Shown here: positions 44,787-55,100 of the stretch, in pieces
Layout of the letters: every line of letters starts with the position of its first letter
Numbering within the stretch: position 1 is the stretch's first letter
Origin: Prorocentrum cordatum
Lineage: Eukaryota > Sar > Dinophyceae > Prorocentrales > Prorocentraceae
Length of the DNA stretch: 64,000 nt
Reading direction: 5' to 3'
NCBI GenBank assembly: GCA_963575745.1
Contig: CAUYUJ010000903.1
Location: forward strand, 516,001-580,000
The notes under the pieces: model-generated
The model's database searches: none
What the model was told of the DNA's origin: nothing
The model's input: only the letters and a program-made list of their open reading frames with translations
Made by a program: the position numbers and the translations under genes

Positions 44787-44957
44787 GCGGGGCTGGACAG
44801 AACCCGCTTTAGTGAAACGTGGTTTCGTGAAAACGACCTCGGGCCCAAGCCTGGCGGGCAAAAGCCTGGAAAATGACAGCCGCGGCGCCCTCTCGAGAAC
44901 CGAAAACTGACAATTCACTAATCGACGTGTCAGGGTGGGGGTTCTGTCCACCCCCGA
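44787..44957. mobile_element. Inverted-repeat element M1, copy c (171 bp)
   Basis: The left end GCGGGGCTGGACAGAACCCG and right end GGGTTCTGTCCACCCCCGA are inverted copies. The flanks are GAATG at 44782-44786 and 44958-44962, a perfect 5-bp match. Because the element's first bases GCGGGGC are also repeated just after the right flank, the exact boundary is slightly ambiguous. The interior matches copy a closely. Confidence 0.82.
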
Positions 44958-45050
44958 GAATGGCGGGGCAGGGCGTGGTGGAGGGCGCACGAAAGAAGAG
45001 CTGCTCCAGGGCGGATCCCTGGCGGGCCGTCCAGAGAATCCACCCTGATG

Positions 45051-45368
45051 GTGAGCGTTTTCCGCGCTTCGGCACTGGGCGGAACGGGGGGGGGGGTAGG
45101 GGGGGGATGTCTGGCTCCAGACCTCTGCTTACTGCGACCGTTTGCAGCAGTGCGCCCTGTCGGGGAGGCCCCACAGGCCTGCCACGGGCGCCAAAACACA
45201 GCCAAAATTCTATGGGCTAGGGGACTCCGCTACCACAGCACACCAGGGGGGGTGAAAGCCGCCGCAGGCCTCGCTCCGTCGAACCCTGGAGAGATCTCCG
45301 AGAGGGGGGAGGGGAGGCGTGCGAGGGCCCGCGCCGATCGGTAAAACAACGGATAAGGAAACGCTCAC
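45051..45368. mobile_element. Inverted-repeat element M3, copy b (318 bp)
   Basis: The left end GTGAGCGTTTTCC is inverted to the right end GGAAACGCTCAC. Internal landmarks are shared with copy a: a G-run, GTCTGGCTCCAGACCTCTGC, TGCGACCGTTTGCAGCAGTG, and GAGGGCCCGCGCCGATCGG close to the right end. It is about 100 bp longer than copy a, with extra sequence in the middle. A 3-bp ATG duplication (45048-45050 and 45369-45371) is possible. Confidence 0.65.
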
Positions 45369-46554
45369 ATGACCATCAGCAGCCTGCGGAGCCGTGCGCC
45401 CCCGAGGCATTCCCACAAGCCCGTGCCGCGCCCGTGCCGCGACCCCCGCCCCTCGCGCAGGCCGCCTGCCTCGCCCCGCCGGCCCACGAGCCCTCCGCCC
45501 ACGGCACCCTCCCCACGCACGCTTCGGGCGGGTGGGTCCTCAATGGGGGGTGAAGAAAAGGGCACTGCAAGGGCACTTCAAGGCCCCTTTTGGAGCCGGC
45601 AGGGGCCCAAAAGGGGCCCTATAAGAGCCCCTTGGAATCTCATTTCTTCACCCCCCATGCAGGCCCCCCCACACCCCCATACCACCCGCCGTCTCCTCGG
45701 ACTCGGGGCCACGTCCGCATACGCCGCTCGTGCTAGCGAGTTCCCGCGCGGACACTGCGCAAAACTCGCGCGAAACCGCGCCAACCCCAAACCATCGATT
45801 GCCCGTGAGAATTGCGAGTGTAATCCGTGATGATTACGAGTGTGATGCGATTTGGGGAATCTGCGCGGACACCAGCGCTGAAATTGCACGTTCGCCCTAG
45901 CTCGGGGGCGCTGTGGGCTTTTTTTTTCTCGGAATGGCAAATGCTGCGCTCGATGCGGTTTCTGGTGGTTTGGGACGCGGCCTTTGCTCCATTTGGGACT
46001 CGCTGCCCTTCGCGGACTCCACAAGGCCGATGGGAAGCAAGGCAAGAAAGGGGAAAGAAAAGGGATTTAGAAGGATATTGGCATTCCTGCCCTTTCGGGG
46101 CCTCCTGGGGTTCCCAAGTCGTCACGGCAAGATCCGCCTCGAGAACTCCTGGCAGGTCCAGGCGTAAGGAGGGGGGAGGAGGACGAGGACGTGGGGGCGG
46201 ACGAAAAGAATCATGGCTCCTGGAGGTTTTCGATGCTCCTGATCCTTGGGTGGCTCGGGATATGTCAGTAACTCCTAGATATTTGGTTGGAAAAGGCAGG
46301 AGAACCCAGAATCGAATCGACAAGTCGGATCGGCGATCGACATGCATCGGATCGGCGGAAATCGGCAGCCAATTCGGGAGGAGTCAAATCGGCGGGGATC
46401 GGCTGAGCAGCAAGGCCTCATTGAGAAATCGGAGTCCAAATCGGAATCAGAAATCGAATCGAGGAATCGAAACGAGCCCTGAAGAGGGGGGGTATGAAAG
46501 GGAAAGGGTGGAGAGGTAAATGGAGGCGATGCTCATTCACAACGCCACAAGCAC
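45369..46554. other. Possible intron sequence downstream of the kinase exon
   Basis: No recognisable exon. 46310-46460 has many CCGAT/ATCGG phrases. Minus frame 46347-45733 (204 residues) has a protein-like start but no domain. If the kinase exon at 46.6 kb belongs to a live gene, its next exon should lie in this direction. Confidence 0.35.
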
Positions 46555-46636
46555 CTTGGACCCAGGGGTGCCGCAGCGCGTCGCTTGCCGAGAGCCGCCG
46601 GAGTGGATCACGATCCAGGAGGCGCCGCACGAAATC
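46555..46636 (-). CDS. Serine/threonine protein kinase, C-lobe exon (partial gene)
   Basis: The 82-base minus-strand exon reads DFVRRLLDRDPLRRLSASDA then LRHPWVQ. This is subdomain XI of a eukaryotic protein kinase: hydrophobic-rich LL--DP--R, the invariant Arg, then the A--HPW end of the catalytic domain, most like the CaMK/CDPK group. The exon is bounded by a CCCCCCAACACAG|G acceptor at its start (AG at 46638-46637) and CAAG|GTGCTT donor at its end (GT at 46554-46553), phase 0 in and phase 1 out. Upstream exons with the ATP site and HRD/DFG motifs should lie at higher coordinates on this strand, but I find none before the microsatellite at 47.6 kb. It is therefore either a gene with long introns or an orphan exon. 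It is the best host-gene evidence in the window. Confidence 0.65.
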
Positions 46637-46749
46637 CTGTGTTGGGGGGCAGGCACCACTCAAGAGAGAACTCCGCACTGCAGATTGAACTCTCAATGGC
46701 TGAATGAGAGAGCAGAGAATCCACCCACATGATAACCACTCCAGCAAGC

Positions 46750-46840
46750 GAGGCCGTTTAGTAAACGCAGCCGCACCCAGGGAAGGAATCGAACAGGGGA
46801 GGGCTGTTTAGCAAACGCCCAGGGCCGTTTAGTGAACGCC
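46750..46840. repeat. Three CGTTTAGTAAACG-type near-palindromes
   Basis: CCGTTTAGTAAACG, CTGTTTAGCAAACG and CCGTTTAGTGAACG lie within 90 bases. The first is a perfect palindrome around a single G. TTTAGTRAACG-like words also occur in the left subterminal part of all M1 elements. Confidence 0.65.
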
Positions 46841-47299
46841 AATTGTCGGATCCTGGTGGTTTTTCCTCTCTTGATGAATACATCCTGGCCAGATTGGCGT
46901 GGCGCCGGTGGCGCCGAAAAGGGCTAGGAACAGTCAGCTCTCGGGCGTACGACAGGAAGGCAATAAAACAGGAGTGCAGAAACTTTCACCTTTAGTGCAC
47001 CTCATGGGCCCGCGGTGGCAATGTAGGGGTCGTTCAGGCACTCTTTGGGACAACCTTCATGCAATCTGTGATGCCCCCCTCAAGGTGATTGCCTTGTCGC
47101 TACTTACTGAGCGACCAAAAACCAAGCGGCCACGCCACTAATTATTGTCTGCTCGCGGCCCTCCTCGAACCCCCTTCGTGCCTATCGTCCCTCCTCCTCA
47201 TCCTCGCTATCCTTCTCCTCCTCCTCCTCCTCAATACTGGCCTCAATTGTTACCGATAGCCCTTCCGTCTCCTCCCACACTCCTCTCTTCTTCGCCCAT
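46841..47299. other. No supported gene
   Basis: Ordinary-composition sequence upstream (minus sense) of the kinase exon. No kinase motif is seen on the minus strand. 47190-47235 is (TCC)-rich. Confidence 0.45.
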
Positions 47300-47305
47300 A
47301 TTCCC

Positions 47306-47412
47306 ATGATCGAACAACAGAATGCCAATGCCAACGGAATGCCAATGCCCATGATCGAGCAACGGAATGCCCTCACAATCGAGCAACGGAATGACAATGT
47401 CCATGATCGAAC
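47306..47412. repeat. CATGATCGARCAACGGAATG short repeats
   Basis: Variants of CCCATGATCGAGCAACGGAA appear about four times, interleaved with AATGCCAATGCC phrases, as an irregular minisatellite. Confidence 0.7.
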
Positions 47413-47649
47413 ACGGATCCCGGTGCAAATGCAAACTTCACAGCCAGGAGAGAACGCACACGCAGGACCAGAGCAAAGGGGCGGAGGTCCCCCCGTAGCT
47501 CCCCCCCCTTCCCCTTGGACCTGCCCTGCAAAAACCTCCCACCCCATCGCCCCCCTTTTCACGCCCCGCGGAAGCTACCCCTCCCCCCCCCTTCGCGCAC
47601 CAGAAACCGTCGTCTTCCTCCTCATCCGCCTCCTGCGCCTCCTCCTACT

Positions 47650-47664
47650 GCGACTACGACTACG

Positions 47665-47735
<71 letters not shown>

Positions 47736-47755
47736 TTCTACTACTACTACTACCA

Positions 47756-47830
<75 letters not shown>

Positions 47831-48478
47831 ACTACTACTAACAAAGACTACCGCTACTACTACTACTACTACTACGACGACTACTGCTACTACTCCTTCT
47901 CCTCCTCCTCCTCCTCCTCCTCCTCCTCCTCCTCCCCACGACACTACGAGTAGTACGACTACTACTCTTTCCACACCACCACCACCACCACCACGACTAC
48001 TACTACGACTACTACCACTACTACTACTACTACTACTCTACTACTACTACTACTACTACTACTACTAACAACTACTACTACTACTACTACTACTACCTAC
48101 TACTACTACTAGTACTAGTACTAGTACTAGTACTAGTACGAGTACTAGTACTAGTACTAGTACTAGTACTAGTACTAGTACTAGTACTACCACTACACCC
48201 GCTACTACTACTACTACTCCTACTACTACTACTACTACTACTACTACTCCTACTAACTCCTACTACTACTACTACTACTACCTACTACTACTACTACTAC
48301 TACGACTACTACTACTACTACAGGTACTACTACTACTACAGGTACTCCTCCTACTACTACTACTACTACTACGACAACGACGACGACGACTACTACTACT
48401 AAAACCTCTACTTCTACGACTTCTACGCCTACAACGACTACTCTTACTCCTTCTCCTACGATTACTACTACTACGACT

Positions 48479-48521
<43 letters not shown>

Positions 48522-48526
48522 GACTG

Positions 48527-48625
<99 letters not shown>

Positions 48626-48646
48626 ATTTTTCTTATTGTTCTTCTT

Positions 48647-48689
<43 letters not shown>

Positions 48690-48690
48690 C
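47650..48690. repeat. (ACT)n trinucleotide array (about 1 kb)
   Basis: ACTACTACT runs with CTC, GAC and CCA variants, including a (TCC)n patch at 47895-47935. The array ends directly against the 89-bp satellite. Confidence 0.97.
48106..48190. repeat. (ACTAGT)n self-complementary hexamer run
   Basis: About 14 consecutive ACTAGT units with one ACGAGT variant inside the ACT array. The unit is a perfect palindrome, so the run can fold on itself in any register. Confidence 0.95.
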
Positions 48691-49905
48691 TCCGTTGGGG
48701 CCACGATCTTCGTCAAGGGTGTGCCGGAATGGCCCGAGGCCGCCATGCGAACCCTGCCACTGGGGCCTTCGGTGGAGCTCCCTTTGGGGCCACGATCCTC
48801 GTGAGGGGTGCGCCGGAATGGGCCGAAGCCGCCATGCGAACCCTGCCACTGGCGCTTTCGTTGGACATCCTATGGGGCTACGATCCTCGTGAAGGGTATG
48901 CTGGGAGTGGCCCGAGGCCGCCATTCGAACCCTCCCACTGGCGCCTGCGGTGGGGCTCCTATTGGCCCACGATCCTTGTAAAGGGTGTGCCGAAATGGCC
49001 CAAGGCCGGCCATGCGAACGCTGCCACTGCGGCCTTTGGTGGAGTTCCCTATGGGGCCACGATCCTCGTCAGGGGTGTACCGAAATATCTGGGGCCGCCA
49101 TAGCGCCTTCGGTGGGGTTCCTATTGACCCACGATCCTCGTGAGGGGTGCGCCGGAATGGCCCGAAGCCGCCAGGCGAACCTTGCCACTGGGGCCTTCGG
49201 TGGAGCTCCCTGTGAGGCCACGATCCTCGTGAGTGGTGTGCCGAAATGGCCCGAGGCCGCCATGCGAACCCTGCCACTGGCGCTGTCGGTGGAGTTCCGT
49301 TGGGGCCACGATCCTCGTCAAGGGTGTGCCGGAATGGCCCGAGGCCGCCATGCGAACGCTGCCACTGGAGCCTTCGGTGGAGCTCCCTTTGGGGCCACGA
49401 TCCTCGTCAGAGGTGCGCCGCAATGGGCCGAAGCCGCCATGCGAACCCTGCCACTGGCGCTTTCGGTGGAGTTCCCTATGGGTCTACGATCCTCGGGAAA
49501 GGGTATGCCGGGAATGGCCCGAGGCCGCCATGCGAACCTTGCCGCTGGCGCCTTCGGTGGGGCTTCTACCTATTGGCCCACGATCCTTGTGAAGGGTTTG
49601 CCGACATGGCCCGTGGCCGGCCATGCGAACTCTGCCACTGGGGCCTTCGGTGGAGTTCCCTATGGGGCCACGATCCTCTCATGAAGGGCGTGCCGATATG
49701 GCCTGAAACCGCAGCGCGAGCCCTGCCACTGGTGCCTTCGGTGGGACTCCTTTGGGGCCACGATCGTCGTGAGGGGTGTGCCGAAATGGCCCGAGGCCGC
49801 CATGCGAACCTGCCACTGGAGCCTTCGGTGGAGCTCCCTAAAAGTCACGAAGCGCTGCGCTGGGTGTGCCGAAACAGTGACACGCGGAGGGCACAGGCAA
49901 GGATA
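48691..49905 (+). repeat. Satellite array A5, about 89-bp monomers
   Basis: Monomers contain GGGGCCACGATCCTCGTGAG, GTGTGCCGGAATGGCCCGAG, GCCGCCATGCGAACCCTGCC and ACTGGGGCCTTCGGTGGAGC. The CTTCGGTGGAGCTCCC...GGGGCCACGA core is shared with modules A1-A4. The array ends like A1/A2, with CACGAAGCGCTGCGCTGGGT, TGCCGAAACAG and ACACGCGGAGGGCACAGGCA, then (GAT)n. No head or tail flank is present. Multi-frame open frames are not genes. Confidence 0.85.
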
Positions 49906-50223
49906 TGATGGCGACGATGGTGTTGGTGGTGATGATGACGATGATGGCGATTATGACGACGATGACGACGATGATGATGACGACGATGAGACGTTTTGTT
50001 GCCACCCTCCCCGCGGATCGCCCCAAAGTTTCGGTATCTCAATATCCGGAGACTCTACCACCCAACACGGAGTAATGAGGGACAGCGAAAACACCATGGA
50101 TGAAGCACTGCGCCGACGAAGATACCACAGACACACGCGAAGCCGAGGGCGCCGCCGAACAACCAGACTAGGTGCTGCATGACACGACGGAGTCATTGAC
50201 ACCTAAGAAGACGAACTGGCCGA
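49906..50223. repeat. (GAT)n tract and short unique sequence
   Basis: GATGATGACGATG-type repeats to about 49990, then ordinary sequence without a recognisable gene. Confidence 0.7.
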
Positions 50224-51300
50224 TCAACGAGAACACGGTGAAACACATGGGCTGGAAGTCGACTCGGAGAAGGCGGCCAAATTCATTCTCAATGTTACTA
50301 TTCGCGTCAACGGGAACATCGTTTTAAATACGATTCGATTCAGCACGGCTTCTCGGCTCGGAGGCGCTCCAGCGCTGCTCGTGTGGATTCTCATCAACGA
50401 CGGACTTCCACATCCAGTGTGGATAATCGGCGAATGCATCAAGCTGTTCCAACTCGGGGTCGCAGTCGGAGAACTCGATGCTAGTGCGCACAAATGGTGA
50501 ACGGCGCTGCCAGCAAGCTTCATGAGGTATGCGAGAATTACGAAAAGTGATATAGAGAAGACCATCATCGCCGCCAGCCCCCTTCCACACTAATGGGCGG
50601 AGGCCGCGGCCGAGCAAGACGAGAGGCACAGGAAGGTCGGCAAAGTTCACGAAGGAGTGCGTCGATTCTCTATATGTTCCCACGACCCAGATCAAACATA
50701 CCATGTGCGTCACGAGCAGCATCCCAAGAGCAGCCGCCAGGGGAATGAAGCTCAGGCGCAACACGCCGTCGATCACTATAATTGCCATCACGAGCCGCCT
50801 GATGCACAGCGCGGGCACCATCCGGGAACAAAAGAAAAGAAACCACAAAAACGCTGCCGTCTTGAACGGGAAAAGAGGAATCTCCGGCAACCGATGCACT
50901 GCAGTACCGTGCGCCTGAGGTACCGCATCGCCATCTCCATGTCGTCGCGGGGCTTTGCGCGCGCGATCGCGACAGCCATGCAGCGCCGCCGCAGCCCATG
51001 GACCACGCCCAGGGTCAAGCCGCGGATCAGGAAGGGCAGGAGGAAGCACATCGCGACCGCGACGGCGACCGCGAGCACGATCGTCACCATCGTCATCAGG
51101 CCCTGCGTCGCCGGCCCAGCCATCAGCATGAGTCGTCCGTCAGGCGGGCGACCACAACGAGGCGAAAGCCAAATGCACACCTGTTGACGACCATCACTGT
51201 GACGGTATCCACGGTCCACGGCAGCGTGCTGTTGAGCCAGCCACGATGCGCCTGCTAACGTCTCCAGGGTCCCCGATTGCGACACGGTCGAGCAGTGCAT
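50224..51300 (-). CDS. Putative multi-pass membrane protein, fragmentary
   Basis: Minus frame 51300-50788 contains a hydrophobic segment TMVTIVLAVAVAVAMCFLLP followed by FLIRGLTLGVVHGL and a basic stretch through MAMRYLRRTVLQCIGC. Near 50890 the coding sense seems to pass into the frame 51049-50324, which has further hydrophobic segments (FLWFLFFCSRMVPALCIRRL, MAIIVIDGVLRLSFIPLAAA, ALGMLLVTHMVCLIWVVGTY) and then a charged tail with DPELEQLDAFADYPHWMWKS. Three to four membrane spans are plausible, with a frame change that could be an intron or a break. The family is not recognised. It ends less than 50 bases from the copia LTR, so the element may have inserted next to or into this gene. Confidence 0.4.
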
Positions 51301-51333
51301 GCCATCGGAGAGAGCTTCAACCTGATCTTCGAA

Positions 51334-51338
51334 CGCCC
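51334..51338. other. Target-site duplication, left copy (CGCCC)
   Basis: CGCCC immediately precedes the LTR terminal TG. The same five bases follow the other LTR at 63486-63490. Confidence 0.85.
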
Positions 51339-51592
51339 TGTGGATATACTCTCACATGCTAGCACGCGTCGTCGAGACACCGGCACAACGAGGGAGGTCG
51401 AAAGATGCGGCGGCAAGCCCTCTTCAGCACCGAGCGCTCATGCTCCTGAAATGGGGGCCGACAGGCCCCCTTCCCCAAAACCGAGACGGCGGTAAAAGGA
51501 AAGGGGGTGCAGTTTCTGGGCCAGCAAAGGCAGCTCGTAAAGGGCCTCGGGATGAGACCTCCGAAAGACTCCGAGGGCCTTCTGGGTTCACT
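51339..51592 (-). repeat. Copia 3' LTR (254 bp)
   Basis: Direct repeat of 63222-63485 (for example GCTAGCACGCGTCGTCGAGA, CAACGAGGGAGGTCGAA, GACTCCGAGGGCCTTCT). On the element's strand it ends CCACA. The TGTG expected at its start has become AGTG. The two LTRs have diverged substantially, with many substitutions and several small indels, so the insertion is old. No polypurine tract is obvious next to it. Confidence 0.88.
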
Positions 51593-51802
51593 CAGGCTGT
51601 GCTCTACTGCTCAGAACCTGTTGCACTCCTCGGGCCTTATCTTCAGGTGGTGAGGCTTCCTACTCCTCGTAGGCCAGCTGGGCCTCTCTTGGCCTCCTGT
51701 AGGCCACGGGCTCGTACTTACGATCACCCTTCTCACTGTTCCTATGCTGATCCCCAGAAGTATCCATCTCAAAGAGGCCCAAGGCCGTGAAGCAGCAGTC
51801 GG

Positions 51803-52583
51803 TCAGGCAAGCGAAGTAGGCTGCCCCCGTCTGCGGCGCTGCAACGCGATGCAGTCCGCGGTGATGCCGTACTCGCCCTGCTCCAGGGCGTGGCGTAGTA
51901 GTGAACTCTCGTCCGTTCTCTTGGTGAGAGGATCCGTGAGTTGACTGGCCCCCTCGATCCACCGAAGATGTACTTCAGGTCGTTGCATCGCTGCCCTCGC
52001 GATGGCCACGTCGATGGCTGCTTGCTTTTCCCCTGGGAGGCCCGCCTTGGAGATGGTCACGTGGTCGCAGCCTCCCCTGGAGTCGGTGGCGCTGACAACA
52101 GGGGGTCGCCCTGCTAACAAGTAGGGCCCCATTCGGCCGAACTCGTTGTCCACGACCACGAGCAGCATGGTGCGAGCGAACTCTGCCATGGCCACTCCTT
52201 CTGAGATCGCCGACGTCTCCGCTCCATACTGGTGATGAGCCCACTTTCTCTTCAACTTGTGGCTCTTCGAGGACTGGGTGGAAAATTGTGGCGGGCTCTC
52301 CCTTGAGCATCGCCCGCTGCGTCGCGAATACAATGCATCGTGCATGCGAAGCTCCATCTCGCGCATTCGCTCAAACGGCGCTATTGAAGGTCACGAAGGC
52401 GAGCTCGTGAAACGGTATTTGCTTGCTCTTCAACTCCACGTTGCTGGGTTCCTTGGTCATCCTGCCGATGCGGTTCGCCTCCAGTAAATCCTCGATCACC
52501 AGCTTGGGCATCTTTCCTCGGAACAGCGATACCAACCCTGATGAATCTGGTCGGCTCACGTGCCAAGCAGGAAATCGAACCAC
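51803..52583 (-). pseudogene. Copia RNase H domain, broken
   Basis: RNase H would remove template RNA in the cytoplasmic particle. The upstream frame (52583-52371) reads HVSRPDSSGLVSLFRGKMPK and IEDLLEANRIGR, then FVTFNSAV and a TGA where FVTFTDAAW is usual, so the first catalytic Asp and the following Trp are lost. After two frame changes (about 52370 and 52270) the 187-residue frame reads YGAETSAISEGVAMAEFART (catalytic Glu), SATDSRGGCDHVTI (second Asp), AAIDVAIARAAMQRPEVHLR and WIEGASQLTDPLTKRTDESS, the copia C-terminal signature. It ends at about 51803, 210 bases before the 3' LTR. Confidence 0.82.
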
Positions 52584-52701
52584 GCGGGCTGCTTGCTGGA
52601 TGAGACTCTTCAGGAGTTACTTCTGACTGGGGCCCCTTGCGCCTCTCCGTCGCAATGTTGATGAGCTGGATGCTGTCGGAGCTCAGTCTCTGCGACGCCA
52701 T
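52584..52701 (-). pseudogene. Copia segment between reverse transcriptase and RNase H
   Basis: The frame 52701-52381 reads ATERRKGPQSEVTPEESHPA and GSISCLARE. This is the usual connection (SEVTPEE...GSISWLARETRPDL) just after the copia reverse transcriptase. A +1 shift joins it to SRPDSSG in the RNase H frame. A second, differently diverged version of this connector seems to lie at about 56.45 kb. Confidence 0.6.
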
Positions 52702-53653
52702 GATCCCGGTGTTTCATGTGCTTGAATGTCGGGGTGGGACAGATGGGGGCGGCGAAATTCAGCAAGAAAAAAAAAGCTTCTACCAGCGGGCTAGCACGCG
52801 CAGTTTAGAAGCGCGAGCACTTCGAACGAGCACGCACGCATGTTTGCGAGCGCGACGCACGCTTATGCCGACACATGCGCGAGCGAGCACACGCGAGCAC
52901 GCACGCGCGCGCAAGGGTGGAAACCGCGCTAAGCTTGAGACGGCGGAGCGATTTAACACAATTCTCGTTGAACTGGTTCGGGCCCTGGTGGGCACAGTGC
53001 GCATAGGTTATGGACGGCATGGCTTTGGCAAGCCCGCTCCCTGGCCGCGACGGAACCGCCCCCGCGCCGCCGCGCCGCGGCCGCGGCCGCCGCCGCCGCA
53101 ATTCACTTTCCTCAGACGACGGTTCGCAAGTAAACCGTCTGCCCGGGCAAAGAGGCACCGCGCCAGTCATTTCACGATGGCCGCGAAAGGGGCGGCAGCG
53201 AATGGGGTGAGCAGCTCTCGCCCATGCGGGGGCGATCGAGAACGGCCGCGGACAGCCGCGAACAGCTGCGAACGGCCAGCAACGAGGGGCACCTACGGGT
53301 CGCGCGAACGCATTATCCGTGCCCGTCGGGGCTCGACCACGCGCCGCGTCGACAAGGATGACTGCAATAACGGGCGATTTCATTGGCGCCCCAGTTTGTC
53401 CTGCGCATGCACATCGTCAACAGCCGTGCCCCAGACCGCGAGGCCCGCGTCCACGAGTTTCCCACAGGCGCGCAAGGTGCCCAAACGCGGCGGAAGATCG
53501 CGACGAAGTTTCCGTTGGGTCGAGAGGCGGACGGACCTCGCCAGAAACGACTTAACAATGCCGGGGGCGACCTCAAAATTGCCTTCGGGCGCAGAAAAAG
53601 AGGCATTCGCATTTATCAAGACACATCAAGAAATCGCGGGGGAGCAAGACTAT
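52702..53653. other. High-GC insert within the copia element
   Basis: No retroelement domain. Contains GCGAGCACGC-type purine/pyrimidine alternation at 52800-52920 and GCCGCGGCCGCGGCC-like runs near 53070-53100. Long frames here are compositional. Confidence 0.5.
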
Positions 53654-55100
53654 TCTGGCGAAGGACACAACCATATGAAGTTGTGGGTGCCGCAATTGTG
53701 AATATCTTCTTCGGCGAAGCTCCCAATGGGGCCACGAAGCGCCGCGATGGGCGGGGGGGGGCGCATGCGGGCGGTAGCGCAGAGGCCGTCGGTGAAGCTC
53801 CCTATGAGGCCACGAAGCGCTGCACTGGGTGGGTGAACGTACCAAATTAAGCGCGTGGGACGCACGCGGGCGACCCCACTGGGGGCTTCGGCGGGGCCCC
53901 CTATGGGGCTACGAAGCGCTGTGCTGGGCCGGTGAACATGCCAACTTGGGTGTGGGGGGGGCGCATGCGGGCGGTCCCACTGGAGGCTTCGGAGGAGCTC
54001 CCTGTGGGGGGCGCATGCGGCCGGTCCCGCTGGGGGCTCCGGTGGAGCTCCCTATGGGTCCACGAAGCGCCTGTACTGGCGGGTGAAAATGCCAAATTGG
54101 GCACGGTGGACGCACGCGGGCGGTCCCACTGGGGGCTTCGGTGGAGATCCCTGCGGGGCCACGGAGCGCTATGTTGGGTGGGTGACAATGCCAAATCGGG
54201 TGTGGGGGACGCACGCGGACGGTCCCACTGGGGGCTTGGGTGGGGCTCCCTACGGGGCCACGAAGCGCTGTGCTGGGTGGGTGGCAATGCAAAGTTGGGC
54301 GTGGGGGGCGCATGCGGGCGGTCACACTGGCGGCTTCGGTGGGGCTCCCCATGGAGCCACGAAACGCTGTACCGGGTGGGTGGACATGCCAAATGGGATG
54401 TGGAGGACGCATGTGGGCTGTACCGCTGGGGGCTTCGGTGGGGATCCCCATGGGATCACGAAACGCTGTGCTGGGTGGGAGAAAATGCCACATTAGGCGT
54501 GGGGGACGCATGCGAGCGGTCCCACTGGAGGCTTCGGTGGAGCTTCCTATGGGGTCACGAAGCGTTGTACTGGGTGGGTGAAACTGCCAGGTTGGGCGTG
54601 GGGGACGCATGCGGGCGGTCCCACTGGGGGCTTCGGTGGGGTTCCCTATGGTGCCACGAAGCGCTGGGGCCACGAAGCGCTGCGCTGGGTAGGTGAACAT
54701 ACCAAATTGGATGTGGGGGGCGCATGTGGGCGTCACCGCTGGGGGCTTCGATGGGGCCCCCTATGGGATCACGAAGCGCTGTGCTGGGTGGGTGAAAATG
54801 CCAAATTGGGCGTGGGGGGCGCACGCGGGCGGTCCCACTGGGGGCTTCGGTGGAGCTCCCTATGCGGCCACGAAAGGCTGTACTGTGTGGGTGAAAATGC
54901 AAAATTGAATGTGAGGGGCGCATGCGGGCGGCCCTTCTGGGGGCTTCGGTGGGGCTCCCTATGGGGCCACGAAACGCTGTGCTGGGTGCGTGAAACGCAC
55001 GGAAGAAGGAGGGAGGGGAGGAGGAGGGGGGGAAGGAGGAGAGGAGAGGAACGCGGGGCACCGTCTCAAAACGAAGACCCAGCACCACAGGACGGTTGGG
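53654..55100 (+). repeat. Composite satellite module A4 with 99-bp array, inside copia
   Basis: Head TCTGGCGAAGGACACAACCA / TATGAAGTTGTG. The satellite has monomers of 99 bp where intact (GTGAAAATGC at 54792 and 54891) that share GGCTTCGGTGGAGCTCCCTA and GGCCACGAAGCGCTGTGCTG, with the linker GGGTGGGTGAAAATGCCAAA. A GGA-rich tract lies at about 55000-55050, and the tail AAAACGAAGACCCAGCACCA / CAGGACGGTTGGGAA ends at 55100. It lies between the reverse transcriptase and RNase H of the host copia. 33-residue repeats are open in several frames; none is proposed as a protein. Confidence 0.85.

Noticed and set aside
46740-46800. A tRNA gene, from a GTTCGATTCC-like box on the minus strand at 46782-46792
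   Set aside because: No A box at the right distance and no cloverleaf-capable flanks; the match is a single short word.
51593-51625. Polypurine tract next to the copia 3' LTR
   Set aside because: On the element strand the sequence is mixed (GAGCAGTAGAGCACAGCCTG), without the purine run a functional tract needs.
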